From Synergistaceae bacterium (lineage in GTDB: Bacteria > Synergistota > Synergistia > Synergistales > 79-D21), in contig JAAYVK010000039.1 in NCBI GenBank assembly GCA_012517195.1, forward strand, positions 64,085-105,250: a stretch of DNA of 41,166 nucleotides, in the 5' to 3' direction. Position 1 is the first letter of the stretch; every line of letters begins with the position of its first letter. Below the pieces are notes generated by a model. It did no database searches, was not told the DNA's origin, and saw only the letters and a list, made by a program, of their open reading frames with translations. Positions 17,114 through 25,261 of this stretch are shown one piece after another. A program made the translations under genes and the position numbers.

Positions 17114-18094
17114 TCAATTCCGACTCAGTACCTCAGGATTGACAACGTGCGCGGGGATCCTGCCTTCAATGGCTGCCAGGAGGTTTTCAGCGGCCAGGAC
17201 CGCCATCCTGTCGCGGGTTCGGATCGTGGCACTGCCGAGGTGCGGACAAAGCACAACGTTGTCCAGTTGCATGAAAGGGTGTCCGCCGGGAAGCGGTTCC
17301 GATTCAAAAACATCCAGGGCCGCTCCAGCGATCCATTTTTCCTTGAGCGCCCGAACTAGAGCCTCTTCGGAAACGACAGCTCCACGGCTGGTGTTGATCA
17401 GGATGGAATCCGCTTTCATGGACCGGAGCTGCCTTTCGCCGATCAGGCCCATGGTTGCGGGAGTCAGAGGGCAATGGAGCGAAACAAAATCCGATACGAG
17501 CAAAAGCGCTTCGAGCTCCAGGAAACGTGCACCGAGTTCTTTTTCGGCAGTTTCGTCGCGCCGTCGGGAAGAATAGACGATCTCCATCCCGAAGGCCCTG
17601 GCACGCCTACCGACTGCATGGCCAATCCTCCCCATTCCCACGATCCCGAGGGTTGCACCGGAAACGTCTTTTCCCAGCATGAACCTTGGCCCCCATTGGT
17701 TCCAACCGCCGGATCGGACGAGCCTGTCACCTTCGGCAATCCGTCGGGCGGCCGCGAGAAGGAGACCAAACGCCAGGTCCGCCGTCGCCTCGGTAAGAAC
17801 ATCCGGTGTGTTGGTGACCAAGATCCCGAGCTCGGTCGCGGCCTTCACATCGATCGAATCATAGCCCACCGCATAACTGCTGATGACCTTCAGAGAATGC
17901 CCCGCGGCCAGGACCTCCCGGTCAACCGGATCACCGGGGATCACGATCATCCCGTCCGAGAGAGCCGCTTCCCTAAGCAGGTCCTCCTTTCCGGGCGGGC
18001 GGTCGCCTTCCCAGACCTTCAGGGACACTTTTTTCTCCAGGAGAGAAAGCCCGGCATCCGGGATGAATCGAGAAACAAAAACTCTCGGTTTCAT
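17114..18094 (-). CDS. gyaR: D-2-hydroxyacid dehydrogenase, glyoxylate/hydroxypyruvate reductase type
   Basis: A 326-residue NAD(P)-dependent dehydrogenase. It shows the nucleotide-binding GIVGMGRIGHAVGRRA, the substrate-binding Arg in NTSRGAVV, and the catalytic Glu and His in DVFESEPLP and CPHLGSAT. The N-terminal RPRVFVSR-like start (KPRVFVSRFIPD) and overall likeness favour glyoxylate/hydroxypyruvate reductase (glycerate dehydrogenase). It sits 15 bp downstream of a glycerate 2-kinase gene, so the pair would turn hydroxypyruvate into D-glycerate and then 2-phosphoglycerate, a serine-degradation route into glycolysis. GGGAGGA precedes the ATG. The exact substrate is inferred from context. 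Confidence 0.9.
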   Translation of the reverse strand: MKPRVFVSRFIPDAGLSLLEKKVSLKVWEGDRPPGKEDLLREAALSDGMIVIPGDPVDREVLAAGHSLKVISSYAVGYDSIDVKAATELGILVTNTPDVLTEATADLAFGLLLAAARRIAEGDRLVRSGGWNQWGPRFMLGKDVSGATLGIVGMGRIGHAVGRRARAFGMEIVYSSRRRDETAEKELGARFLELEALLLVSDFVSLHCPLTPATMGLIGERQLRSMKADSILINTSRGAVVSEEALVRALKEKWIAGAALDVFESEPLPGGHPFMQLDNVVLCPHLGSATIRTRDRMAVLAAENLLAAIEGRIPAHVVNPEVLSRN

Positions 18095-18109
18095 GATTTG
18101 TCCTCCCTT

Positions 18110-19474
18110 CTATTCTTTTCGGCCGCCCTGTGCTCCGACCAGGAGAATCCTGAGGTCGTTCAGGTTGTTCAGCGTTTCACCCGTGACAAGGGAATCAGAG
18201 GAACCCGCAAGGGCCGCGGAAGCATTGTGGCTTTCAAGCGCCTGGTTTGCGTCAAGGCCCGACCGTTTGATTCTTTCCGCGGTACCCCCATCCACGAGGC
18301 CTCCCGCATAATCCGAACAGCCGTCAATCCCGTCTGTATCCATCGACAGCAGAACCGTCGCGGGAGAACCGGCTGCCTCGATTGCGAAGGAAAGGGCGAC
18401 TTCCTGGTTGGGGCCCCCGGTTCCCGTGGATGGGAAGTCCAGAGTCACGACGGCCTCTCCTCCGCAAACCACGGCAGCAGGAGCGGATACCGGTGAATTC
18501 GACTCCCGGATTGTATTTGCAAGCGCGGCAAGGCTTCTTCCGATTTCCTTCGCTTCGCCGGTGCTGCTCGAACCTTGATCAAAAACGGAAAACCCTTTTG
18601 CCCGGAGTTTCCGGGCAACAGACAGGCAAAGAGTCCGGTTGCTCCCCACCAGAACCGTGCGGGAACGGGATGGGGCAGTTATTGAGCCCCAGTTGAGGGC
18701 CTCCTGATCGATCGTTTGTCGAACCGCTTCTGAAAGCGAGCCCCAGAGGCCGACCCTCTTCAGGATTTCCCGGGCCCTTTCCGCCGTATTCTCAGCGTTT
18801 GGCACCGTTGGGCCTGAACCGACCGTTTCGGGCCGGTCCCCGACAACATCGGAAAGGATCAAGGACAGGCATTCTCTTTCGCCTGCCTCCCTCAACAGCT
18901 TGCCCCCCTTAACCCGGGAAAGGGCGGTTCTGACGGTGTTGATCTCTTCAATCGAAATCCCCGAGCCAAGCAGGGACCGGTTGAGTTTGCGAAGGTCTTC
19001 CAGGCTGATTCCGCCAATCAGGGATTCAAAGAGGGAGGACGCCCCGCCGGAAATGAGGAAAAGAGCCGGCGTACGGGAAGGCAGCTTTTTCAGCCAGGTC
19101 AGGGCGCTTTCTCCTGCCAGCAGGGAGTTTGCGTCAGGCAAAGGATGTCCCGCCTCGAATACCTTCAGGCCGGATCCAGGAAAGAATCCGGGCTTTCCCG
19201 TTTTTGTGACGATAAGGCCCCGAAGGCGCTCCCAGCCGAAAATTTCCCCTGCTGCTCTGGCCATCGGCAGGGAAGCTTTTCCAACCGCAAGCAGAAAGAT
19301 CATCGATGCGCCGCCCCAGGCCCCCTGCAGGCTTTCCTCTCTAGCCATCGTTTCCAGGGAAGCCCGCGTCAGCCTCTCCGGGGAGCATTCTTCAAGGGCC
19401 TCCAGGGCCGTTTCCAGGGCGCATTTCCGAAGGAAAACCGTGTCAGGTTTCAAGGAAGATCCCTTTCCTTTCAT
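18110..19474 (-). CDS. gck: Glycerate 2-kinase (DUF4147/MOFRL family)
   Basis: A 454-residue class II glycerate kinase that phosphorylates D-glycerate to 2-phosphoglycerate. The N-terminal DUF4147 domain has LLAVGKASLPMARAA, FLISGGASSLFE, INTVRTALSRVKGGKL and SDVVGDRPETVGSGPT. The C-terminal MOFRL domain has GTGGPNQEVALSFA and DTDGIDG. It is the first gene of a unit that continues with gyaR, the PPK2 kinase and the nitroreductase. The ATG at 19474 has only a close AAGGGA; a TTG 24 bases further in (ahead of KPDTVF) is an alternative start. A weak extended -10 (TGGTAGGAT at 19495-19503) lies upstream. Confidence 0.92.
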   Translation of the reverse strand: MKGKGSSLKPDTVFLRKCALETALEALEECSPERLTRASLETMAREESLQGAWGGASMIFLLAVGKASLPMARAAGEIFGWERLRGLIVTKTGKPGFFPGSGLKVFEAGHPLPDANSLLAGESALTWLKKLPSRTPALFLISGGASSLFESLIGGISLEDLRKLNRSLLGSGISIEEINTVRTALSRVKGGKLLREAGERECLSLILSDVVGDRPETVGSGPTVPNAENTAERAREILKRVGLWGSLSEAVRQTIDQEALNWGSITAPSRSRTVLVGSNRTLCLSVARKLRAKGFSVFDQGSSSTGEAKEIGRSLAALANTIRESNSPVSAPAAVVCGGEAVVTLDFPSTGTGGPNQEVALSFAIEAAGSPATVLLSMDTDGIDGCSDYAGGLVDGGTAERIKRSGLDANQALESHNASAALAGSSDSLVTGETLNNLNDLRILLVGAQGGRKE

Positions 19475-19514
19475 TCCCTTCTTTTCGCCTTTTTATCCTA
19501 CCACTCGCGGAAAC

Positions 19515-19552
19515 GGTTAGGGGGGACAGGGCTGGCCCTGTCCCCCCTAACC
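19515..19552. repeat. Perfect 18-bp inverted repeat, REP-like or terminator
   Basis: GGTTAGGGGGGACAGGGC is followed by TG and its exact reverse complement, 22 bp downstream of the argG stop. There is no T-run on either strand, so a classical intrinsic terminator is not supported. The G-rich palindrome resembles REP or RAYT-type elements, but no second copy was noticed in this window. Confidence 0.6.
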
Positions 19553-19573
19553 CGATTCATTTCTGGATCAGGC

Positions 19574-20800
19574 TTAATTGCCCTCCGCCGGGGCGGCTGT
19601 CTTCTCAACCGGGTGTGCCTGCCTCCAGGTTTTGATCGGCAAACCCCAGATCTTGATGAACCCTACCGCTGCCTTGTGATCAAAAGCATCCCCCTCAGAG
19701 TAAGTCGCGAGGTTGTGCTTGTAGAGGGAGCAATCGGACTTCATGCCAACGACGATGGCCTGTCCCTTGAAAAGTTTCACCCTGACAATTCCGGAAACGG
19801 ACTGCTGGGTGTGGTTGAAGAACACATCCAGCGCTTCCTTCAGAGGCGAGAACCAGTATCCCACATAGGTGAGTTCCGCGTATTTTGTCTCCAGATCTTT
19901 CTTCGTCGTCAGAAGATCCTTGCTTAGCGTAAGGGTTTCAAGGGCTTTATGCGCCTGCAGAAGGGTGATTGCCGCCGGGCATTCGTAAACCTCGCGGCTC
20001 TTGAATCCTACGAGCCGGTCCTCGATCATGTCCACGCGTCCCACCCCATGTGCACCGGCGATCTTGTTCAGGGCAAGGATAAGATCGACCCCGCCCATCG
20101 GTTTTCCATTCAAAGCAACGGGGATCCCTTTTTCGAAGGAGATCTCGATTGTTTCGGGCTCATCGGGAGCATTCCAGGGGTCTGCCGTGAGCTTGAAGGC
20201 ATCGGAAGGGGGCTCATTCCAGGGATCCTCAAGGGAGCCGCATTCAATCGACCGGCCCCACATGTTTTCATCGATGCTGTATGGGCTTTGCTTGGTCAGC
20301 GAGACTTCAATTCCGTTCGCGATTGCAAAGTCGATTTCCGCCTCACGGGTGAACTGCCAGTCCCGAACCGGAGCAATGCATTCCAGTTTCGGATTCAGGG
20401 CAGCCGTGCAGACCTCGATCCGGACCTGATCCTGGCCTTTTCCCGTGCAGCCGTGCGCGACGGCCACCGCACCCTCGATTTCAGCCACCTGGGCAAGATA
20501 CTTGGAAATCAACGGCCTTGAAAGCGCTGAATTCAGCGGGTAGGTGCCCTGGTACATTGCGTTGGCCTTCAGGCTGGGCCACACGAAATTCTCGACAAAT
20601 TCCTCCTTGAGATCCATCACGTACGCATTGCAGGCCCCGGTTTTTAGAGCCTTCTCCTTTGTCGCGGCCAGATCCACCGCCTGACCAACGTCTGCCGTCA
20701 TCGTAACGACATCGTACCCCTGCTCCTTAAGCCACAGAATTGCCACAGACGTGTCCAGTCCGCCGCTGTACGCCAAAACGACCTTTCCCTTGTACCCCAT
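19574..20800 (-). CDS. argG: Argininosuccinate synthase
   Basis: ATP-dependent condensation of citrulline and aspartate in arginine synthesis. The start is the ATG at 20800 (AGGAGGAAGAG upstream), giving 408 residues and the family N-terminus MGYKGKVVLAYSGGLDTSV with its PP-loop SGGLDTS. Other blocks are HGCTGKGQDQVRIE, SIDENMWGRSIECG and GVGRVDMIEDRLVGFKSRE. The track's extra 43 residues at the N-terminus run back into the T-box terminator and are not real. No argH, argF or other arg genes are linked. Expression should be set by the T-box leader immediately upstream. Confidence 0.97.
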   Translation of the reverse strand: MGYKGKVVLAYSGGLDTSVAILWLKEQGYDVVTMTADVGQAVDLAATKEKALKTGACNAYVMDLKEEFVENFVWPSLKANAMYQGTYPLNSALSRPLISKYLAQVAEIEGAVAVAHGCTGKGQDQVRIEVCTAALNPKLECIAPVRDWQFTREAEIDFAIANGIEVSLTKQSPYSIDENMWGRSIECGSLEDPWNEPPSDAFKLTADPWNAPDEPETIEISFEKGIPVALNGKPMGGVDLILALNKIAGAHGVGRVDMIEDRLVGFKSREVYECPAAITLLQAHKALETLTLSKDLLTTKKDLETKYAELTYVGYWFSPLKEALDVFFNHTQQSVSGIVRVKLFKGQAIVVGMKSDCSLYKHNLATYSEGDAFDHKAAVGFIKIWGLPIKTWRQAHPVEKTAAPAEGN

Positions 20801-20822
20801 TGCTCTTCCTCCTTTTTGGTAT

Positions 20823-20855
20823 AAAAAAAGCTCGTCCCTCTCTGGAGGGACGAGC
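20823..20855 (-). terminator. T-box terminator
   Basis: A stem GCTCGTCCCTC/GAGGGACGAGC with a 4-nt loop, followed by TTTTTTT on the minus strand. It lies 23 bp before the argG start codon and is mutually exclusive with the T-box antiterminator. Confidence 0.9.
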
Positions 20856-20978
20856 GAAATGCCCGCGGTGCCACCCTTATTGCGGCCGTGCTGGACGGGC
20901 CGCCTCTTTTTGCCCTCTATCGGGGGCAAATCGCGCTCCTACTTGGCATTGCCTTTCTTCGGAGCGGGCTCGGGGGTT

Positions 20979-21140
20979 CTACTTGACTGCTCTCCATCGA
21001 GAAGCGCTTTCAGCCTCAGGCACTTCCTCTCTGTCGACGAGTTCGCAGCCAGCGCTTCCCTTCATCGCCCTACGGTACGGGTCTTCGATGAAGCAGGCCG
21101 GTCTTATGCGTCTGGCTCGTCTTTCCAGAATCCGAGGCAT
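20979..21140 (-). CDS. Arginine-rich small ORF in the argG leader
   Basis: A 53-codon ORF begins 34 bp downstream of the predicted transcription start, with AAGGAG nine bases before its ATG. Residues 3 to 13 contain six arginines (MPRILERRARRIRP), with 11 in all, then a stop at 20979. Its second half overlaps the T-box Stem I region. In classical attenuation, a leader peptide rich in the pathway's amino acid makes ribosomes sense its supply; here it sits in front of an arginine gene that also has a T-box. The ORF, its SD and the promoter are seen; translation and function are inferred. The track's longer version starts in the promoter and cannot be right. Confidence 0.45.
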   Translation of the reverse strand: MPRILERRARRIRPACFIEDPYRRAMKGSAGCELVDREEVPEAESASRWRAVK

Positions 21141-21180
21141 TCGGCGTTTCTCCTTCCTGAAGTCAATACTAGCAGCGGAG

Positions 21181-21209
21181 ATTATACAAACCCCCATGGG
21201 CTTTGTCAA
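21181..21209 (-). promoter_or_regulatory. Consensus sigma-70 promoter of argG
   Basis: TTGACA (21204-21209), a 17-bp spacer and TATAAT (21181-21186) on the minus strand: a perfect match to consensus. It starts 12 bp past the surE stop. Such a strong promoter fits control by downstream attenuation. Confidence 0.88.
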
Positions 21210-21220
21210 CCTTTCCGGAC

Positions 21221-22012
21221 CTAGAGCCGGAGAGATTCGAGGCCATCCTGCCGAAGCCTCTCGATGGACGGGAAATGGGTCATATCAAGGTGAACCGGCG
21301 TTATCGAAACCTTTCCATGGGCGACGGCGTAGACGTCCGTTCCTTCCTTCATTTCATCTTCAGGCCTGCCGGCGATCCAGTAGGACAAGATTCCATGGGG
21401 ACTGCGGAACTGGGTCACTTTCCCCTCGTAGGTTCTCAAGCCCTTCCGGGTGATTTCGAAACCGCTGATTTTTTCCTTTTCCAGGTTCGGCACATTGATG
21501 TTGAGAAGGACCTCTTTTGAAAGCTCGTGACACCGGAGCCATTCAAGGATTCTTAGAACAACCCCCGCTGCGGTCGGGTAATGGTGAACCGTATCCGAGC
21601 GCTGACAGTTCAAGGAAACCGCGATAGCCCCTTTCCCCAGGATCAGGCCTTCCATCGCTGCTGAAACCGTGCCCGAGTAGGTCAGATCGTCTCCCAGGTT
21701 CGGCCCCCGGTTGATTCCTGAAATCACCAGGTTCGTTTCCTTTGCTGCGGTTTCGACCCCCAACACGACACAATCCGATGGGGTTCCGTCACAGCTGAAA
21801 AGATGGACTCCGGGTACATATCCGCCCCTGTCGGCTTCCCAAAGCCGAATCGGGCGATTCAATGTCAGCGCGTGCCCCACACTGCTCCTTTCTCGGTCGG
21901 GCGCCACGACGGTCACTTCATTGCCAGCCCCGTGGAGTGCATTCGCCAATTCGATGATGCCAGGGGCATAAATTCCGTCGTCGTTTGTCAACAGGATTTT
22001 GCAGGCGTTCAT
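21221..22012 (-). CDS. surE: 5'/3'-nucleotidase SurE
   Basis: Metal-dependent survival-protein nucleotidase. The start is the ATG at 22012 overlapping the stop of the site-2 protease gene (ATGA), giving 263 residues and the family N-terminus MNACKILLTNDDGIYAPG with its metal-binding Asp pair. GHALTLNRPIRL, SGINRGPNLGDDLTYSGTV and AVSLN are other SurE blocks. The track version adds residues from the preceding gene. It is the last gene of the hypA-to-surE string; no terminator separates it from the argG promoter, so some read-through into the T-box leader is possible. Confidence 0.95.
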   Translation of the reverse strand: MNACKILLTNDDGIYAPGIIELANALHGAGNEVTVVAPDRERSSVGHALTLNRPIRLWEADRGGYVPGVHLFSCDGTPSDCVVLGVETAAKETNLVISGINRGPNLGDDLTYSGTVSAAMEGLILGKGAIAVSLNCQRSDTVHHYPTAAGVVLRILEWLRCHELSKEVLLNINVPNLEKEKISGFEITRKGLRTYEGKVTQFRSPHGILSYWIAGRPEDEMKEGTDVYAVAHGKVSITPVHLDMTHFPSIERLRQDGLESLRL

Positions 22013-22632
22013 AAGGGGAACCACCCGGGCAATGCCAGAGAGGCGATGAAAAGCACGATCGGGCTCATCACCCTCTGGACGACGCCCAGAATAACGAGGA
22101 TCATCAAGATCAGCATCCCGTAGCGTTCCAGAAAGTAGAAGCCCTTCATCCAACGCAAGGGTAAAAACACGTACAGGATTTTTGATCCATCCAGAGGAGG
22201 GATTGGAAGGAGGTTGAACACCGCCAGCCCAAGGTTGATAAACACCATGAGCACCAGGAAATTCAACGCTGCAGGATTCATCAGGATCGGGGTGGGGAGC
22301 ACCCTCATCAGGAGCCCGACTCCGAAGGCGGTTGCCAGGTTCCCTGCCGCACCAGCCAGAGAAACAAGGACCATGTCCCTTGCGGGGTTCCTGAAGTACC
22401 GGGGATCAATCGGAACCGGCCTGGCCCACCCGAACCGGGCGACCAGAAGCATAAGGGCCCCGAGGGGGTCAAGATGCGCCAGCGGGTTCAGCGTCAGCCT
22501 TCCGCTTTGCATCGCCGTCGGGTCTCCCAGCCTGTATGCCGCATAGCCATGACAGAACTCGTGAAACGTGATTGCCCAGAGAACTGCGGGAATGCTAAGG
22601 AGCAGTTCAGCGAGCCTTGGCATTGTGAACAT
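22009..22632 (-). CDS. Site-2 protease family (M50) membrane metalloprotease
   Basis: A polytopic membrane protein of about 207 residues. The zinc motif HEFCH sits in the first hydrophobic segment (AITFHEFCHGYAAYRLGD), and the second metal ligand motif NLLPIPPLDGSKI lies in a later segment, as in the short M50 family. Several hydrophobic stretches (LVLMVFINLGLAVFN, MLILMILVILGVV) are transmembrane. No PDZ or CBS domain is present. ATG 22632 with GGTGA upstream is preferred; GTG 22641 and ATG 22623 are alternatives. It overlaps the upstream tRNA nucleotidyltransferase gene by 26 bp and surE by 4 bp. Its substrate is unknown. Confidence 0.9.
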   Translation of the reverse strand: MFTMPRLAELLLSIPAVLWAITFHEFCHGYAAYRLGDPTAMQSGRLTLNPLAHLDPLGALMLLVARFGWARPVPIDPRYFRNPARDMVLVSLAGAAGNLATAFGVGLLMRVLPTPILMNPAALNFLVLMVFINLGLAVFNLLPIPPLDGSKILYVFLPLRWMKGFYFLERYGMLILMILVILGVVQRVMSPIVLFIASLALPGWFPL

Positions 22633-25261
22633 CGAGATCACCGAACTTTCCAGGCGGGAAATGGTTTAGGGCCCACTCGACCTCTTCTTCCCGCGTTTCG
22701 ACTTCACCCTCGAGGCGGGCAAACTTAAGGCCCTCAAGAACATCGCCGATCAATGGCCCCTTGCGGTAACCGAGGTCAATCAGATCACGGCCCGTGAGCA
22801 TGGGCCGGACCCTGTGAAGGCGAAGCAGGTAGACCAAAAGCCGGCGCCTGACTCTCCAGCGGTTTGTGGATGCCGCCCAGAACAGGATAACCGTAAAGGA
22901 AACATTTTCAAGTGCCTTGACGATTTCGGAATTCTTCTTCTCCTGCCTTCCTCCCAGAAGCTGCTCGATAGCCCTCAGGCCGTCCAGTGCTTCCCTGACG
23001 ATTCGTCCCTCCTCCTGCCCGAGATGGAGCCTGGCAATAGCGGCTTCCGCGGCCTGGGGTTCCGACTCCAGCAGAAGAGCGCATAGGAAAGCCAGCCATT
23101 CTGTTTTTCCAAAATCGGGCAAGTCGCGTCCCATACGCTTCAGGAAAAAAGAAAGCCTGAGAAAAGCCTTGCGGCAATCCTGCCCGATTTTCAGGCCAAC
23201 CGCGAGATTTTGCCAAAAGCCCAGTTCGGACAGCCGCCTGACAATGGGGAAGGGTTCCTTCTCTGTCAGGATCAGCTCGAGTTCGCTCCTGAGGCGAACT
23301 CCCGACAGCCTTGCCAGAAGGCCTCCCCGTATGCAGCTTTCCAGCAGACGAAGGGTTGTCGGGCCGATCCGGAAATGAAGCCTCTGTTCCAGGCGGACCC
23401 CTCGCAGAACCCGCGTCGGGTCCTCCACAAAGCTCAGGTTGTGGAGCACGTTCAGGGTCCTCTTCTGGAGATCCCTGCGTCCACCGAAATAATCGTGAAG
23501 CTTTCCCCATTCCCCGGGGTTCACCGTGATCGCCATTGCGTTTACAGTGTAGTCACGCCTGAAAAGGTCATGTTTTAGGGAATCCGTCGTCACTTCGGGC
23601 TGAGCGACGGGAAACTCGTAAAACTCCCTTCTCGCTGTCGCCACATCAACCTTCCGGCCTCCCGGGAAAACGATCGTTCCAGTTTTAAACCGCTGGTGAA
23701 TCGCGATCCGACACCCGTCCCGCTCCCAGGAACGGGCGAACTCGACGGCATCCCCCTCGATCACCATGTCAAGATCGAGGTTGGGGCGGCCTAAAAGGAG
23801 GTCCCTGACAAATCCCCCCACTACGTGCGCTTTCATCCCCAGGGTCTCGGCCCGCTCACCCAGCCTGCGCAAGAGAATCTGGATCCAGGGTACCAGTTCC
23901 TGTGCCATAAGTTCCCCCACGTCTTCCGTCCAGGGCCGGGAGATTTCCCCCGTCTGCTCTTCGGGCGCAAGGGAATAGGGGAAAAGAGCCCGAAGCAGGT
24001 CGGTCCGGGTCACGATCCCTAGAAGTTTCCCCCTGGAGTCGACGACAGGAAGGCGCCCGATGTTGTAAAGGACCATCATCCGGTGCGCTTCCGACACAGA
24101 AGCCTCAGGGGAAACGGTGATCGCCCCCTCCGTCATGAAATCGGAAACCGGGACGTTCCCCAGCCCGTGAAGCTCCGCCTTGTCGAGATCCTTTCTCGTG
24201 ATGATGCCCGAAATTCCGTCTTGATTCACCACGGGCAGCGCGGCATGACCGTAACGAATCATCAGCCGGTAGGCGTCATCGATCGCAAGCCCCGGCTCAA
24301 CCGCCATGACAGGGCTGCTCATCACATCGCGGACCTGGACCAGGGGCCGAATGCTCTCCTCCAGCTTTCTTTCCAGCTGTTCCAGAATGCCTTTCTGAAG
24401 GCTGCCGGGAACCGTCACCGAGGCCGCCTGGGGATGGCCCCCGCCACCCCACGGTTCGAGGAACTTGGCCACGTCGATCAGTTCGGGCCTTCCCCTGGCT
24501 ACGATGTAAGTGCGATTCTCCATGTAAACGACCGCCAACGCGACATCGGCGTCGAAAAAATCCCTGAGCCGATGGACGAAGAGGGATATTCCCTCGACAT
24601 AAGCCTCGCTGGATGTTTCCGAGAGAACGACTTTCGCGCCGCCGAGAAACCGGGTGCGGGCATTTTCGATGAGGTTGTCAAGCAGCTTCCGTTCGCCCGC
24701 GTTCAGGTTCATTTCGATATGCAACGGAACGATCGTCAGGTCCGCTCCCATTTCCCTCAGTCTTGCCGCAGCGTGAAAATCCCTGCTTGTGGTCGAGCCG
24801 AAGGTGAGTGCGCCCGTATCTTCGTAGATTCCCATTGAAAAAAGCGTCGCCTCGAAGGGCTGGATCGGGATGTTCAGCGCAATCAGCTTTTCGACCAGCA
24901 GCGTTGTCGTCGAACCAACCGGTTCAATGAAGGCCTTTTGCGCAGGGATCTCGTCTATGACGGGAGGGTGATGATCATACACATGAATGAGGACCCCTTC
25001 TTTCCCGCAAAGGGAACCGAAAGGGCCGATCCTCGACCGAGACCGGGCATCCACTATCACAAGGTGGTCCACTTCGTCGAAGTTGACCCGCCTCGGTGTC
25101 AGGACTTTCCATCGGTTTCCAAATCTTTTTAGAAACTCTCTCAGATTCCGGCATGCCGCACCGGAAAAGCAGAGAACCGAATCGTCATAGAGCTTGGATG
25201 CGGCCACCATGCTAGAAAAGGAGTCGAAGTCGGCACCGATATGACTCGTGATGATCCTCAA
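22607..25261 (-). CDS. DHH - tandem CBS - tRNA nucleotidyltransferase (poly(A) polymerase head) fusion
   Basis: A fused protein of about 884 residues. Residues 1-310 form a DHH/DHHA1 phosphoesterase-like domain (SHIGADFDSFSSM, YDHHPP, YEDTGALTFG, GGGGHPQAA). Residues 320-435 are two CBS domains (VRDVMSSPVMAV, VSDFMTEGAITV). Residues 470 to the end are a class II nucleotidyltransferase (HVVGGFVRDLLLGRP, NLDLDMVIEGDAVEFA, RRDYTVNAMAI, VEDPTRVLRGVRLE) with helical neck and body. This architecture matches the A-adding or CCA-adding tRNA 3'-end enzymes of Aquifex and related bacteria. TTG 25261 overlapping the coaE stop, with AAGGAGG seven bases upstream, is the start. Confidence 0.92.
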   Translation of the reverse strand: MRIITSHIGADFDSFSSMVAASKLYDDSVLCFSGAACRNLREFLKRFGNRWKVLTPRRVNFDEVDHLVIVDARSRSRIGPFGSLCGKEGVLIHVYDHHPPVIDEIPAQKAFIEPVGSTTTLLVEKLIALNIPIQPFEATLFSMGIYEDTGALTFGSTTSRDFHAAARLREMGADLTIVPLHIEMNLNAGERKLLDNLIENARTRFLGGAKVVLSETSSEAYVEGISLFVHRLRDFFDADVALAVVYMENRTYIVARGRPELIDVAKFLEPWGGGGHPQAASVTVPGSLQKGILEQLERKLEESIRPLVQVRDVMSSPVMAVEPGLAIDDAYRLMIRYGHAALPVVNQDGISGIITRKDLDKAELHGLGNVPVSDFMTEGAITVSPEASVSEAHRMMVLYNIGRLPVVDSRGKLLGIVTRTDLLRALFPYSLAPEEQTGEISRPWTEDVGELMAQELVPWIQILLRRLGERAETLGMKAHVVGGFVRDLLLGRPNLDLDMVIEGDAVEFARSWERDGCRIAIHQRFKTGTIVFPGGRKVDVATARREFYEFPVAQPEVTTDSLKHDLFRRDYTVNAMAITVNPGEWGKLHDYFGGRRDLQKRTLNVLHNLSFVEDPTRVLRGVRLEQRLHFRIGPTTLRLLESCIRGGLLARLSGVRLRSELELILTEKEPFPIVRRLSELGFWQNLAVGLKIGQDCRKAFLRLSFFLKRMGRDLPDFGKTEWLAFLCALLLESEPQAAEAAIARLHLGQEEGRIVREALDGLRAIEQLLGGRQEKKNSEIVKALENVSFTVILFWAASTNRWRVRRRLLVYLLRLHRVRPMLTGRDLIDLGYRKGPLIGDVLEGLKFARLEGEVETREEEVEWALNHFPPGKFGDLDVHNAKAR

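Larger units (their letters stand above)
20823..21174 (-). promoter_or_regulatory. T-box riboswitch leader of argG
   Basis: On the minus strand, AAGGGTGGCACCGCGG (20863-20878) is the T-box sequence that forms the antiterminator bulge bound by the tRNA acceptor end. It is followed by an intrinsic terminator with an 11-bp stem (GCTCGTCCCTC) and seven T (20823-20855). Upstream, AGAGAG next to a 7-bp stem (GAAGTGC/GCGCTTC) closing a loop with GGCTGAAA fits the distal part of Stem I. Uncharged cognate tRNA would favour read-through into argG. I could not assign the specifier codon with confidence: AGA (Arg) triplets lie in candidate internal loops, but the fold is not settled. Confidence 0.88.

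Noticed and set aside
16263-17576. A 437-codon plus-strand ORF opposite the PPK2 and dehydrogenase genes
   Set aside because: Antisense shadow; no SD or family motifs.
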